29,725 nucleotides of DNA from JBKPCD01 sp046727175 (GCA_046727175.1 JBKPCD010000095.1:1-29725), one strand, 5' to 3'. Shown: positions 14,461 through 22,550, numbered from the stretch's first letter. Notes: a model not told the origin generated them from the letters alone. Made by a program: numbers and translations.

Positions 14461-17175
14461 CTACTCCGTACGCAATGCGTCCATCGGACTGACCGTCGTC
14501 GCGCGATACGCCGGGATCCAGCAGGCGACTGCCGCTCCCGCAACGATGAGCGCGACGGCGATCGAGTAGCTGATGGGATCGCTCGGGTCGACGCTATAGA
14601 GCTGGCTTTGAAGCAATCCGGACCCAAACGCCGCCACGGCGAGCCCTGCGACGCATCCGGCGAGCGCAAGCCCCAGGCCTTCACGCAAGACCTCGCGTAT
14701 GACCTGGCCGGTATCCGCGCCAAGCGCCCTCCGCACGCCGAACTCGTGACGACGATGAGCCACGGCGTAGGCGAGGACGCCGTAGATGCCGACGCACGTC
14801 AGTACGAGCGCGGTGAGCGCGAATGCCGCCGCGAGCAGCATGGTGAATCGCCGGGTCGATCGCGCGGCCTCCACGTAATCGGTGAGCGGTCGCGGTTCGT
14901 AGATGGGAACGCGAGGGTCGATTGCGGTCACCGCGGTGCGAACGGGCGCGGCCAGCGAAGACGGGTCCGCAACGCTGGTCGCAAGGATGACCGCAAACGG
15001 GTTCCGCTGGACGAGCGCCCAGGGTACGAAGATCTGCGGCGATAAATCGTCAACGAGGCTGCGGAGTCTCAAATGACGAACGACACCGACGACGGTCACC
15101 TTCTCTCCCCCGGCGCGCACGTACAGCTGACGTCCGAGAGCGCTCTGATTCGGCCAGAGCCGCCGTGCGAGCAGGTCGTCAATGATCGCAATCGGATTGC
15201 CGGGATTCCGATCGTCCTCGCTGAACACCCTGCCGTCCACGAGTCGAGCACCAAGCGTCTCGAAGAGTCCCGGCGAGATTGCGCGGCTGTCCGCCATCGA
15301 GGCGTCGGGCGGGATCGGGGCCGTGACGCTGTACGGCAGCCCCCAGTTGGGCACGTCGTCGTAGGGGATGTGGCTGAAAAGGCCAACACAAGTGACGCCG
15401 GGGATTGCCGCCAGCCGTTGCCGGAGCCCGTCGGCGAAGCTGTTGAAAGCCTCTCGCGATTCGTAACGTTCGGGAATCGCGATCCGGAAGGTGAGGTGAC
15501 GACTCTCGACACGAAAGCCTGGATCGACGCGAAGCACCTCGACGAATGCGCGCACGAGGAGTCCCGCAGTCACGAGCAGCACGGTGCTCAGCGCTATCTG
15601 CGCGAGGATGAGGCCAGCACGCACCCGATATCGGAGCGGTGTTGCGGTCGATCGACCGCTTCCGCTGGCGAGCACGCTCAGCAGACCGCGGCTCGCCGCA
15701 CCGACGCGTCGAAGGCGTGAAGTCCATCCCGACGGGTCGTGCGATTGAAGCCTGAACAGCTCCGTCAACGGCGCGAGCGAGAACAGCAGACCCCAAAGCA
15801 CCGACACTCCAATCGTGAACGCGAACACTCTGCTGTCGATGTGAGACGACTCGAGGCGACTGAGCGAGGCCGGCGTCAGGGCCAGCAGGACGCGCAAGAG
15901 CGCGTACCCCGCGGCAACGCCGGTGGCGGCGCCGAACACCGTCAGCAACAGGCCTTCCACCAGCGCCTGGCGCAGCAGGCGGCTGCGGCTCGCGCCGAGC
16001 GCAAGGCGCACAGCCGTCTCGCGGGCGCGCGAGGCCGCGCGAGCGATCAGCAGGCTGGCGACGTTCACGCACGCGATCGCGAGCAGAATGCCCACCGATG
16101 CAAACAACGCCATCAGCGCCCCGCGAATCTCGCGCAGCCCGTCGTCTTGCAGGCCCACGACCGTAAACGCGCGGATGGTCCCAATCTCGCGGCTGACCTT
16201 TTCCGCCATCGTGTCCACGTCGGCGCGCGCTTCGGCAACGGTGACGCCCTGACGCATGCGGGCGATCACGCGCATGAAGAGGTTGCGTCTCGGTCCGTTT
16301 TCGAGATCGGGCCAGAACGGAGTCCACACCTGAAGGCGATCGGGGACACTCGAGTCCTGAGGCAGGAGGAGCCTGAAGTGTTTGGGCATGACGCCGATGA
16401 CCCTGGCCGTGCCGTCGTTGACGCCAATCTTCCTCCCGACGACCATCGGATCTCCGCCGAAGCGCCGCTGGAAGACATCCCACCCGAGCAGCACCGTCGG
16501 CTCCGCTCCGGGAGCACTGTCTTCGGATCGGAACGTCCGTCCCAGGGCGCTTTCGGCGCCGAGCACCTGGAAGAAGTTCGTCGTGACGAATGCGGAGCGC
16601 AGTTGCTCCGGCTCGCCATCACCGGTCAGCGTGATGGACCCAGTGGCCCAAATCCCCGCAACGCCCGTGAACGAGCGCGTTCGCTCACGCAGGTCGCGCA
16701 GGTCGGGACCCGACATCGGTCCGCGCGGATACCCGAGCTGATTTCGATCGAGCCAGATGAAGAGCAGGCAATTGGCGTCGCGGTACGGCAGCGGCTGCAG
16801 CAGCATCGCGTTCACGACGCTGAAAATCGCCGTGTTCGCCCCGATGCCGAGCGCGAGCGTGCTGACGATGACGAACGTGAAGCCCGGCGTCCTCCACAGC
16901 CCGCGCCACGCGTATCGAAGGTCGAGCAGAAACGCGTCGAGTCCTGCGCCGATGCGTGCCTCGCGGACCTCGTCCCTGACGCCGGCGATTCCCCCTGGAC
17001 CGCCGAGAGCAGCGGACGCCTTACGGAGGGCGGCCTCGCGACTCATTCCGTTGAAAACGTAGCGATCAGCCAGCGTCTCAACCGCCGCGCGGAGCTCGTC
17101 GTCGAGCTCGCGATCGAGCCGTTCCTTGTGGAGGAGCGTGTTCCACAGGCTCGCCAGATGGCCGAGGATCCGCAT
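14461..17175 (-). CDS. ADOP-family ABC permease (MacB/FtsX-like)
   Basis: 904 residues. A cytoplasmic prefix of about 85 residues (LDRELDDELRAAVETLADRY, then AALRKASAALGG) is followed by DLRYAWRGLWRTPGFTFVIV and the membrane segment TLALGIGANTAIFSVVNAML. This is the start typical of acidobacterial duplicated orphan permeases. Two MacB-type periplasmic blocks alternate with FtsX cores; the end GVYGVLAYAVAHRRHEFGVRRALGA ... YRATTVSPMDALRTE is canonical. No ATPase is encoded nearby, which fits the 'orphan' name. The substrate is unknown; these proteins are thought to act in export or envelope processes. Its ATG is five bases after the padR stop, so the two are co-transcribed. Confidence 0.92.
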   Translation of the reverse strand: MRILGHLASLWNTLLHKERLDRELDDELRAAVETLADRYVFNGMSREAALRKASAALGGPGGIAGVRDEVREARIGAGLDAFLLDLRYAWRGLWRTPGFTFVIVSTLALGIGANTAIFSVVNAMLLQPLPYRDANCLLFIWLDRNQLGYPRGPMSGPDLRDLRERTRSFTGVAGIWATGSITLTGDGEPEQLRSAFVTTNFFQVLGAESALGRTFRSEDSAPGAEPTVLLGWDVFQRRFGGDPMVVGRKIGVNDGTARVIGVMPKHFRLLLPQDSSVPDRLQVWTPFWPDLENGPRRNLFMRVIARMRQGVTVAEARADVDTMAEKVSREIGTIRAFTVVGLQDDGLREIRGALMALFASVGILLAIACVNVASLLIARAASRARETAVRLALGASRSRLLRQALVEGLLLTVFGAATGVAAGYALLRVLLALTPASLSRLESSHIDSRVFAFTIGVSVLWGLLFSLAPLTELFRLQSHDPSGWTSRLRRVGAASRGLLSVLASGSGRSTATPLRYRVRAGLILAQIALSTVLLVTAGLLVRAFVEVLRVDPGFRVESRHLTFRIAIPERYESREAFNSFADGLRQRLAAIPGVTCVGLFSHIPYDDVPNWGLPYSVTAPIPPDASMADSRAISPGLFETLGARLVDGRVFSEDDRNPGNPIAIIDDLLARRLWPNQSALGRQLYVRAGGEKVTVVGVVRHLRLRSLVDDLSPQIFVPWALVQRNPFAVILATSVADPSSLAAPVRTAVTAIDPRVPIYEPRPLTDYVEAARSTRRFTMLLAAAFALTALVLTCVGIYGVLAYAVAHRRHEFGVRRALGADTGQVIREVLREGLGLALAGCVAGLAVAAFGSGLLQSQLYSVDPSDPISYSIAVALIVAGAAVACWIPAYRATTVSPMDALRTE

Positions 17176-17180
17176 GAGCG

Positions 17181-17513
17181 TCAGTCAGCCTCGAGGATCT
17201 GTCCGACGGCGACCACAATTCGTGTCCAGTTCTTCCGCTCGGCGGCAAGCTGACGCTGGCCGGCGGTCGTGATGCGGTAGTACTTGGCCCGCCGCCCTTC
17301 CGGCGTCACGGTCCACTCGCCCGTGATGAAGCCCTCCTGCTCGAGACGATGCAGCGACGGAAACAGCGATCCAGGCTTGACCTGGAACGTGCCGCGCGTG
17401 ATCTGCTGGATGCGATCGGCAACCCCGACCCCGTGCCGGGGCTCGAGCGCCAGGGTCTTCAGCACCAGCAGGTCGAGCGTTCCTTTCATGAGCTCCGTCT
17501 GACGTTTGGCCAT
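17181..17513 (-). CDS. PadR-family transcriptional regulator
   Basis: 110 residues, the size of a minimal PadR. It begins RQTELMKGTLDLLVLKTLAL, then HGVGVADRIQQITRG, and has the winged-helix core LFPSLHRLEQEGFITGEW followed by GRRAKYYRITTAGQRQL. PadR proteins are mostly ligand-responsive repressors. The gene immediately precedes an ADOP permease, the standard arrangement, and I infer that it controls that permease and itself. A GAGGGTGG Shine-Dalgarno motif abuts the ATG. A promoter and a double palindrome lie just upstream. Confidence 0.93.
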   Translation of the reverse strand: MAKRQTELMKGTLDLLVLKTLALEPRHGVGVADRIQQITRGTFQVKPGSLFPSLHRLEQEGFITGEWTVTPEGRRAKYYRITTAGQRQLAAERKNWTRIVVAVGQILEAD

Positions 17514-17527
17514 TCCACCCTCGTTGC

Positions 17528-17550
17528 TCGATATCGAACTCCGATATCGA
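17528..17550. promoter_or_regulatory. Double CGATATCG operator in front of padR
   Basis: TCGATATCGA at 17528-17537 and CGATATCGA at 17542-17550. Each half holds the 8-bp palindrome CGATATCG, spaced 13 bp apart, and together they form a near-perfect 23-bp palindrome. It lies just downstream of the padR -10 box, over the expected transcription start. I infer a PadR autoregulation site. Confidence 0.7.
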
Positions 17551-17557
17551 AGCCCGG

Positions 17558-17587
17558 ATAATAGCCGCGTTGAAGCGAACGCGTCAA
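17558..17587 (-). promoter_or_regulatory. Sigma-70-like promoter for padR-ADOP
   Basis: On the minus strand: TTGACG at 17587-17582 (5 of 6), an 18-bp spacer, and TATTAT at 17563-17558 (5 of 6). The predicted start near 17551 falls at the edge of the double CGATATCG operator. Confidence 0.65.
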
Positions 17588-17602
17588 GAGACGTCGCCGG
17601 GT

Positions 17603-17650
17603 GGTAGCTCGGTGGCTCGGTGGCTCGGTAGTTCGGTGGCTCGGTAGCTC
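17603..17650. repeat. Octamer tandem repeat GGTRGYTC x6
   Basis: Six consecutive 8-base units (GGTAGCTC, GGTGGCTC, GGTGGCTC, GGTAGTTC, GGTGGCTC, GGTAGCTC). The unit is not a multiple of three and no gene spans it. It sits upstream of the padR promoter. Variable copy number between strains is likely. Confidence 0.85.
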
Positions 17651-17702
17651 GCTTAGGTGCAGGGTTTCAGAATACAGGATTAGGTATGAGGGATTGGGAG
17701 CT

Positions 17703-17750
17703 TTACTCCTGCCTCAACGCGGCGATCGGCTCAACGCGCAACGCGCGGCG
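17703..17750 (-). pseudogene. Last 15 codons and stop of a lost ADOP permease
   Basis: On the minus strand 17750-17703 reads RRALRVEPIAALRQE followed by TAA. That is the standard C-terminal end of ADOP permeases (…RRA..VDPIAALRQE). Upstream of it the frame no longer resembles the family. It is a stub left by a deletion; the intact ADOP gene nearby ends differently (…SPMDALRTE), so it is not a copy of that end. Confidence 0.65.
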
Positions 17751-17885
17751 CGAATCCCTTCGTCTCGCCTGGACCGCCGGCCGAGCGATGCCAATGGACG
17801 ACGCGATTCGACTTGCGCTGGAGGGGTCCGATTCACGGCCGGCCCCTGGTTCGCCTAAACCCAGGATTCACTTGAGTTGACATGA

Positions 17886-17911
17886 GGGGCGGGGTCTGAA
17901 GACCCCGCCCC
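17886..17911. terminator. Strong GC hairpin after the LVIVD gene
   Basis: GGGGCGGGGTCT (17886-17897) and AGACCCCGCCCC (17900-17911) form a perfect 12-bp stem with a two-base GA centre. It lies 48 bp past the stop codon of the minus-strand LVIVD gene, the place for a terminator, but no T-run follows. It may be a dispersed intergenic palindrome that stabilises mRNA ends. Confidence 0.6.
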
Positions 17912-17958
17912 ACATCAACCGAGGCGAACCGCGGGCTTAAAGGCGGACACCACAGGAA

Positions 17959-19890
17959 TCAGCGCAGGCTCGTCGCTCGACTCTTGATCGTGGATGCAAG
18001 CGCTCGTAAGCGAGTGGCATCGATAGGCGCTGCCGCCCCCGCATCGCGTTCGAGATCCGTCGCGAGAGCATCGAGCTGACTCGCGATGTCGGCCGCGCCT
18101 TTGTCGCGCCCGGACCGGAGTCGATCGGCGCGATCGAGCGCCTCTGTCACGGCTTGCGCCCGCTCGGGCTGGATTCCCTTGCTGCGTGTCAGCTGATCGA
18201 CGTACGCGCGCGCCACGACCGGGCTCGAGGGCCACGCGACTCGCATCTGGTCCTGCACGTTGAACTCCGTCGATCGCACGAGCATCGCGGCATCGATTTC
18301 GTTCTGCGACAGCTGATCGCCCGGCATCAGGCGAAACAGGTCGATTCCCCGCGCGATCTCCGCGCCGTAGATGTGCCCGTTGTACCAGTACGCCGACCAG
18401 TAGCCTCCCGTGATCAATTGCTTGTCGTCGATCGGTCCCCGGTCGAAGAACGCAATCTCCACCGGATGCGTCGAGTCGGTGAAATCGAAAACCGACACGC
18501 CTCCCTGGTACCACGCCTGGACCATGATGTCGCGTCCGGGCACAGGGACCAGCGAGCCGTTGTGCGCGACGCAGTTCTCCTGCTCCGTCTGCGGCGCGGG
18601 CATCTTGAAGTAACCGCCCAGCCGCAGCTTGCGATCGACGATGTCGAAGACGGCGTCGGCTCCCCAGTTCGAAAGATCCGTCGCGCGACACCGCGGCCGT
18701 GTGCCGCCGCCCCACTCGTCGGTGAAGATGACCTTCGTGCCATCGTTGTTGAACGTCGCCGAGTGCCAGTAGGCGAAGTTGGGATCGGTCACGGCGTCCA
18801 GGCGGACGGGTTTCACCGGATCGGAGATGTCGAGCAGGATGCCGTTGCCCGCGCACGCGCCGGCCGCAAGTCCGACCTCCGGAAAGACCGTGATGTCGTG
18901 GCACTGCGTTGTCTGACGTGAAGTCTGCGAGCCCGGTCCGTGCGTGCCGCCGGGCCACAGACCAGCGATCGCGCCGGTTTTTGGATCCGCGAAGATGCGG
19001 GGACGATTGACGATGTGTGCTCTCTGAGGTGCACCGAGCGGCACCTGGATGATGTCGATGCTGAAGAGCGCCGTGTTCGGGTCGTCCTTGGGATCTTTCC
19101 CCGAGCAGCCGGCGAGCTCGTCGCCAGATCGGACCGTGCTCGTGCCGGAGCCGTAGACATACAGATTCTCGGCATCGTTCGGGTTGGTCACGATCGTGTG
19201 CGTGTGCGACCCCCGGCACGTCTGGACCGCGGCCACCTGCTTTGGCTTACGGACGTCGCTGATGTCGAAGATCCGCACGCCGCGGAACCGCTCGTTGCTC
19301 ACCGGCGCGTCGACGCCTTGCGTGCCGCAGTCGATCCGGCCCCGCGTCTGCTCGACGGACATGACGAGCAGATTGCGATACACCGACACGTCGCCCTGAC
19401 CGCCCGGGCACACGACCGACGCAAGCAGCTTCGGCTTCTTCGCGTTCTCGATGTCGTACACGTTGAACCCGTTGAAATTACCGATGAAGAGATGGTTACC
19501 CTGGAATGCGAGATCCGAGTTCGCAAAGGCAAGGAAGCTTGCCATCCGCCGCTGCTGCTGAGGGGTCTCCTCCGGCTCACGTGACTCGTTCCTCGAGGGG
19601 GGCTGGTCGCTTCGACCGTCGGACTCACGCTCGGGCGGAGTGGGCTCGCCAGCCGGCGCCTTCGAATCGAAAAAGCCCGGAGGCTTTGGGAGGCTCGCAA
19701 GCAGCTCCATGTTGCGCGCCGCCTGCCCGGCGTCTTTCAACCCGGCCTTCAGGCCGACGCGCGGATCACCGGACGCTCCCGCCGCGCGTTCCTCTCCGGC
19801 CTTCTGCGGCGGACGCTCCTGCGCGAACCCGCCGAGCATGGTGACGACCGACATCGCGAACACACACACAACCCCGGTTGCGGCTTTCAT
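17959..19890 (-). CDS. Secreted LVIVD-repeat (beta-propeller) protein
   Basis: 643 residues with a signal peptide (MKAATGVVCVFAMSVVTMLGGFAQ). A low-complexity Pro/Glu/Ser linker spans about 75-110. The body is made of LVIVD-type repeats, recognisable as FNVYDIENAKKPKLLASV, VRIFDISDVRKPKQVAAV, LLDISDPVKPVRL and VSVFDFTDSTHPVEIAFF, with HTHTI and WHSATFNNDG metal-like His clusters between. A helical tail (about 550-643) has Arg/Ala-rich heptads. LVIVD proteins are extracellular propellers of unknown role. Its ATG overlaps the stop of the DUF305 gene (ATGA), so the two are translationally coupled and probably act together outside the cytoplasm. Confidence 0.88.
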   Translation of the reverse strand: MKAATGVVCVFAMSVVTMLGGFAQERPPQKAGEERAAGASGDPRVGLKAGLKDAGQAARNMELLASLPKPPGFFDSKAPAGEPTPPERESDGRSDQPPSRNESREPEETPQQQRRMASFLAFANSDLAFQGNHLFIGNFNGFNVYDIENAKKPKLLASVVCPGGQGDVSVYRNLLVMSVEQTRGRIDCGTQGVDAPVSNERFRGVRIFDISDVRKPKQVAAVQTCRGSHTHTIVTNPNDAENLYVYGSGTSTVRSGDELAGCSGKDPKDDPNTALFSIDIIQVPLGAPQRAHIVNRPRIFADPKTGAIAGLWPGGTHGPGSQTSRQTTQCHDITVFPEVGLAAGACAGNGILLDISDPVKPVRLDAVTDPNFAYWHSATFNNDGTKVIFTDEWGGGTRPRCRATDLSNWGADAVFDIVDRKLRLGGYFKMPAPQTEQENCVAHNGSLVPVPGRDIMVQAWYQGGVSVFDFTDSTHPVEIAFFDRGPIDDKQLITGGYWSAYWYNGHIYGAEIARGIDLFRLMPGDQLSQNEIDAAMLVRSTEFNVQDQMRVAWPSSPVVARAYVDQLTRSKGIQPERAQAVTEALDRADRLRSGRDKGAADIASQLDALATDLERDAGAAAPIDATRLRALASTIKSRATSLR

Positions 19891-20537
19891 TTATCGAGCT
19901 CCTTGAGCATCGCGGCCATGCGATCGATCTCCATGCGCTGATCGGCGTCGACGTCGGACGCGAACGCGAATATCTCCGACTCCTGCCCGGCGCCCGGCAG
20001 GGAAAACAGCTGCTGCACCATCGTCAGGGCGCCGCTGTGATGTTTGACCATGTCCTGGAGAAACAGACGATCGAACTCGCCGCTCTTCGCGTCCGCGAGA
20101 TGTTCCATCTCCTCCGGCGTGAGCATCCCGGGCATCAGCGGCGCACCGGGTACGTGGTGCGCGTGTTCGCCCGGGACTTCCTGGCCGCGAGCCTCGAGCC
20201 ACCGCTGCATCATCTTGATCTCGTCGGCCTGGGACACCTCGATTCGCATCGCGAGCTTTCGCAGGTTTTCACTGGCGGTGCGTGAGGGAACCAGCGCGGT
20301 CATGTCCAGCGCCTGGGCATGATGATGGATCATGCCCTGCATGAACTTCACATCCGCCGCCGTGTACTGAACCCTGGAGAGATCGGCGGCTTGTTCGGCG
20401 GCAATAACCCGCGTCGGCTGACCGGGAGCGCCCGGCTGCACGATCTGGGGCGCGGACGGTGCACCGGTCGTGCGACACGACGCTCCAGCCGCGATCGCAA
20501 GCAGCACGGCAATTGACCGGAACGCAAAACCCTTCAA
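19887..20537 (-). CDS. DUF305 exported protein
   Basis: 216 residues. The N-terminus MKGFAFRSIAVLLAIAAGASC is a signal peptide with a possible lipid-attachment Cys21, though the box GASC lacks the usual Leu. DUF305 has two similar helical halves, each with a His-rich motif: MIHHHAQALDM near 69-79 and MVKHHSGALTM near 163-173. Some relatives bind copper (CopM-type), and the Met/His pattern here is compatible with that. The start codon is TTG; no other start keeps the positively charged signal-peptide head. The stop overlaps the next gene's ATG. It is transcribed divergently from the DACNV-like gene, with a repeat tract in between. Confidence 0.85.
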   Translation of the reverse strand: MKGFAFRSIAVLLAIAAGASCRTTGAPSAPQIVQPGAPGQPTRVIAAEQAADLSRVQYTAADVKFMQGMIHHHAQALDMTALVPSRTASENLRKLAMRIEVSQADEIKMMQRWLEARGQEVPGEHAHHVPGAPLMPGMLTPEEMEHLADAKSGEFDRLFLQDMVKHHSGALTMVQQLFSLPGAGQESEIFAFASDVDADQRMEIDRMAAMLKELDK

Positions 20538-20554
20538 TACTTCAAAGGATACCT

Positions 20555-20617
20555 GAGAACCGGGGACCGGGGAACGGGAGCCGGGAACCAGGAACCGAGA
20601 ACCGAGAACCGCGAACC
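20555..20617. repeat. GGGAACCGG/GAGAACC-word repeat
   Basis: About 63 bp made of GAACCGG, GGACCGG, GGAACGG, GGGAACC and GAGAACC words, a degenerate short-period tandem. It takes up most of the 89-bp gap between the divergent DUF305 and DACNV-like starts, where promoters would be expected. Confidence 0.75.
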
Positions 20618-20626
20618 TGACAATCG

Positions 20627-21754
20627 ATGTCCGACCCAGCGTATCCCGCCGCCCGAGTCGTCGCGCCCACGCTGTATGGCCATTTCCGCGGCCGGCTCGA
20701 AGCGGCCGGCCAGGACGCGATGGAGCTCCTTCCTGATCCAGAGGCCATCGAGAACGTCATCGACGCGGCGTTCTGGGCCAGCCTGCGACGCGAGGAAGGA
20801 TACGTGCCCAAGATCTCGCTCGCGCTCCTGAAGCCGGAGCACACAATCTCGCCGCTCATCTTCGAGCGGCCGCTGCCCCTCGGTGCCGCAGCGCTCTCGC
20901 GGCTCGCGCCCGCGGTCGAGCGTCCCGGCATTCATCTCGGAGTTGCGCGTAACGGACGCGACCTCGCCGTCTGGGGAACGACGCGGACGATCCCGGCGTT
21001 TTGTCTCGTACTCGAAGTCGTCGATCCGGGGCTGCTGGTCGTCAAGCATCGCGTGAGCGAGTCGGGCAAGTTCGTGAACGTGCTGGTGCTCGAAGGCGAT
21101 CAAATCAAGATCGTCGACGAGCGCGCCTCGAGCCTTCCGGATTGCCCGCCGCTCCTGACGTCGCTCCTCGGCTTCGAAGCGCCGAGCTCGTGGCACGATT
21201 CGGTGAACGTGCTCGTGGAGCTCGCGGTTTCCATGCGCGCCCACGGCCGCGGCGGATCCTTACTGGTCGTGCCTGCAACCAGTGAAACGTGGCGGGAGTC
21301 AATCGTTCAGCCGATTGCGTATCCGGTGCTGCCGCCGTTCACCGAGCTTGCGGATCTGATGCGAGAAGATCCAATCGAGAGGCATCAGCGCCGCTGGCAG
21401 GACGCGCTCGACCGGTCCGTCGAGGCGATCGCCGGCCTCACAGCCGTAGATGGCGCGACCATCGTCACGGATCAATACGACCTGCGGGCCTTTGGCGCGA
21501 AGATCGGTCGACGCGAAGGCGGGACGCGCGTCCAGGAGGTCGTCGTGACCGAGCCGATCGAAGGCAGCGCGCCCGCCACCGTTCATCCGGCCGAACTCGG
21601 CGGCACGAGACACCTCTCCGCAGCGCAGTTCGCGCAGGATCAGCGCGACGCCGTCGCGCTCGTCGCTTCACAGGACGGCCGCTTCACCATCTTCGCGTGG
21701 TCGCCGTGCGAAGAGATCGTGCACGCGCACCGCGTCGAGTCGCTCCTCCTCTAG
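20627..21754 (+). CDS. DACNV-type protein (DisA_N-related nucleotide-signalling domain)
   Basis: 375 residues, no signal peptide. The C-terminal 110 residues resemble the diadenylate-cyclase (DisA_N/DAC) fold: VDGATIVTD with the DGA motif at 275-277, then GGTRHLSAA at 325-333 and DAVALVASQDGRFTIFAW at 341-358. DAC enzymes have DGA and RHR at the ATP site; here RHR is RHL. The N-terminal 260 residues fit the 'DACNV' class described as predicted sensor or synthetase relatives. Whether it makes, binds or has lost a cyclic nucleotide cannot be told. The ATG at 20627 lacks a clear Shine-Dalgarno sequence. It appears monocistronic and ends at a CAGGATGC hairpin. Confidence 0.7.
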   Translation: MSDPAYPAARVVAPTLYGHFRGRLEAAGQDAMELLPDPEAIENVIDAAFWASLRREEGYVPKISLALLKPEHTISPLIFERPLPLGAAALSRLAPAVERPGIHLGVARNGRDLAVWGTTRTIPAFCLVLEVVDPGLLVVKHRVSESGKFVNVLVLEGDQIKIVDERASSLPDCPPLLTSLLGFEAPSSWHDSVNVLVELAVSMRAHGRGGSLLVVPATSETWRESIVQPIAYPVLPPFTELADLMREDPIERHQRRWQDALDRSVEAIAGLTAVDGATIVTDQYDLRAFGAKIGRREGGTRVQEVVVTEPIEGSAPATVHPAELGGTRHLSAAQFAQDQRDAVALVASQDGRFTIFAWSPCEEIVHAHRVESLLL

Positions 21755-21779
21755 CAGGATGCTGAAGGGCGCATCCTGC
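21754..21779. repeat. CAGGATGC intergenic hairpin, copy 2
   Basis: GCAGGATGC (21754-21762), loop TGAAGGGC, GCATCCTGC (21771-21779): a perfect 9-bp stem that begins at the last base of the DACNV-like gene's stop codon. It matches the copy at 1482-1507 in stem text, loop length (8) and first loop bases. In both cases it sits where mRNA ends are expected. Confidence 0.75.
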
Positions 21780-21780
21780 G

Positions 21781-21905
21781 CCGGGTTCCAGGTTCACGGG
21801 TTCCATGTTCCAGGCTTTGGTTCCGAGTGCGGTCGAGCGCCGGCATTCTGGAACTCAGAATCGCCCGGGAACCTGGAACCTGGAACCTGCGAACCTGGAA
21901 CCCGG
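21781..21905. repeat. GGTTCCA/TGGAACC repeat with 15-bp inverted arms
   Basis: CCGGGTTCCAGGTTC at 21781-21795 is the exact reverse complement of GAACCTGGAACCCGG at 21891-21905. Between them are further GGTTCCA and, in the right half, tandem CCTGGAA units. The whole gap between the convergent DACNV-like and DoxX genes is this element plus the CAGGATGC hairpin. Confidence 0.8.
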
Positions 21906-21914
21906 GAGCGAACC

Positions 21915-22550
21915 TCACCGGAATGCGCCAGCATCCCCGTACCGCGTAAGCTGCTCGGTCTGCGCGACTGGCCTGTCGTTCACACGATCGCCACTTGCGC
22001 CGCTGGGAAGTGGGACGCTCAACGGCCAGGGTTCGGGCAGCGCGGCCGCCAAACACGCGCCTCCCAGCAGCGCCAGATTCTTCATGAAATTCACGAAGTC
22101 ATTCATGCGCTGCGTCTCGTCCTTCTCTTCCCAGAAGTTGTGCATGGCCGGCGTGACCCCGAGCAGAAATGCCGTGATGAGCGAGGCGCCCGTCTTCGGA
22201 CGCACGCCCGCTATCAGGCTGAGGCCGCCAAGCGTGATGAGCGCGCCGGAGCCGACGACCGCAACCTCCGGAAGCGGAATCTGTTTCGAACGCGCGTACT
22301 CAGCGAGCATCTTCGCGTTCCGGAAATGGTTCATCCCGTTGTAGAGGAAATAACCGCCGAAAAGCGCGCGCCCCAGCTCGAGCAGGGGTGCATTTCCCGG
22401 CCACCTCGACCGTGCCGCTCGGTGCCGCCGTTCCTCGGGGTGCGCCAGCTCTCCCTGACCGCGCACCACGGCGTCGGCCGGCGCGGCTGGTCCGGAAGCG
22501 GGATAAATACCTGAGCGGCCAACGTGCTCCGTCGTCATCTGCTGTGCCAT
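21915..22550 (-). CDS. DoxX-family membrane protein
   Basis: 211 residues from the chosen ATG at 22550, which has GGAGG seven bases upstream; an ATG at 22571 is in frame but has a poorer site. After a charged N-terminal 60 residues come LLELGRALFGGYFLYNGMNHF, the DoxX start motif, then VAVVGSGALITLGGLSLIAG, SLITAFLLGVTPAMHNFW and FMKNLALLGGACLAA: four membrane segments. DoxX proteins are small quinone- or redox-associated membrane proteins; the precise role is not shown. It stands alone and is convergent with the DACNV-like gene. Confidence 0.88.
   Translation of the reverse strand: MAQQMTTEHVGRSGIYPASGPAAPADAVVRGQGELAHPEERRHRAARSRWPGNAPLLELGRALFGGYFLYNGMNHFRNAKMLAEYARSKQIPLPEVAVVGSGALITLGGLSLIAGVRPKTGASLITAFLLGVTPAMHNFWEEKDETQRMNDFVNFMKNLALLGGACLAAALPEPWPLSVPLPSGASGDRVNDRPVAQTEQLTRYGDAGAFR

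Noticed and set aside
15739..17253. 504-codon plus-strand frame opposite the ADOP gene
   Set aside because: Arg/Gln/Glu-rich text without domains, antisense to a clear permease.
17603..17650. CRISPR array
   Set aside because: Contiguous 8-base units without spacers, so a simple tandem repeat.
17915..19219. 434-codon minus-strand frame in the LVIVD gene
   Set aside because: A different frame of the same strand; the LVIVD frame has a signal peptide, repeats and a coupled start.
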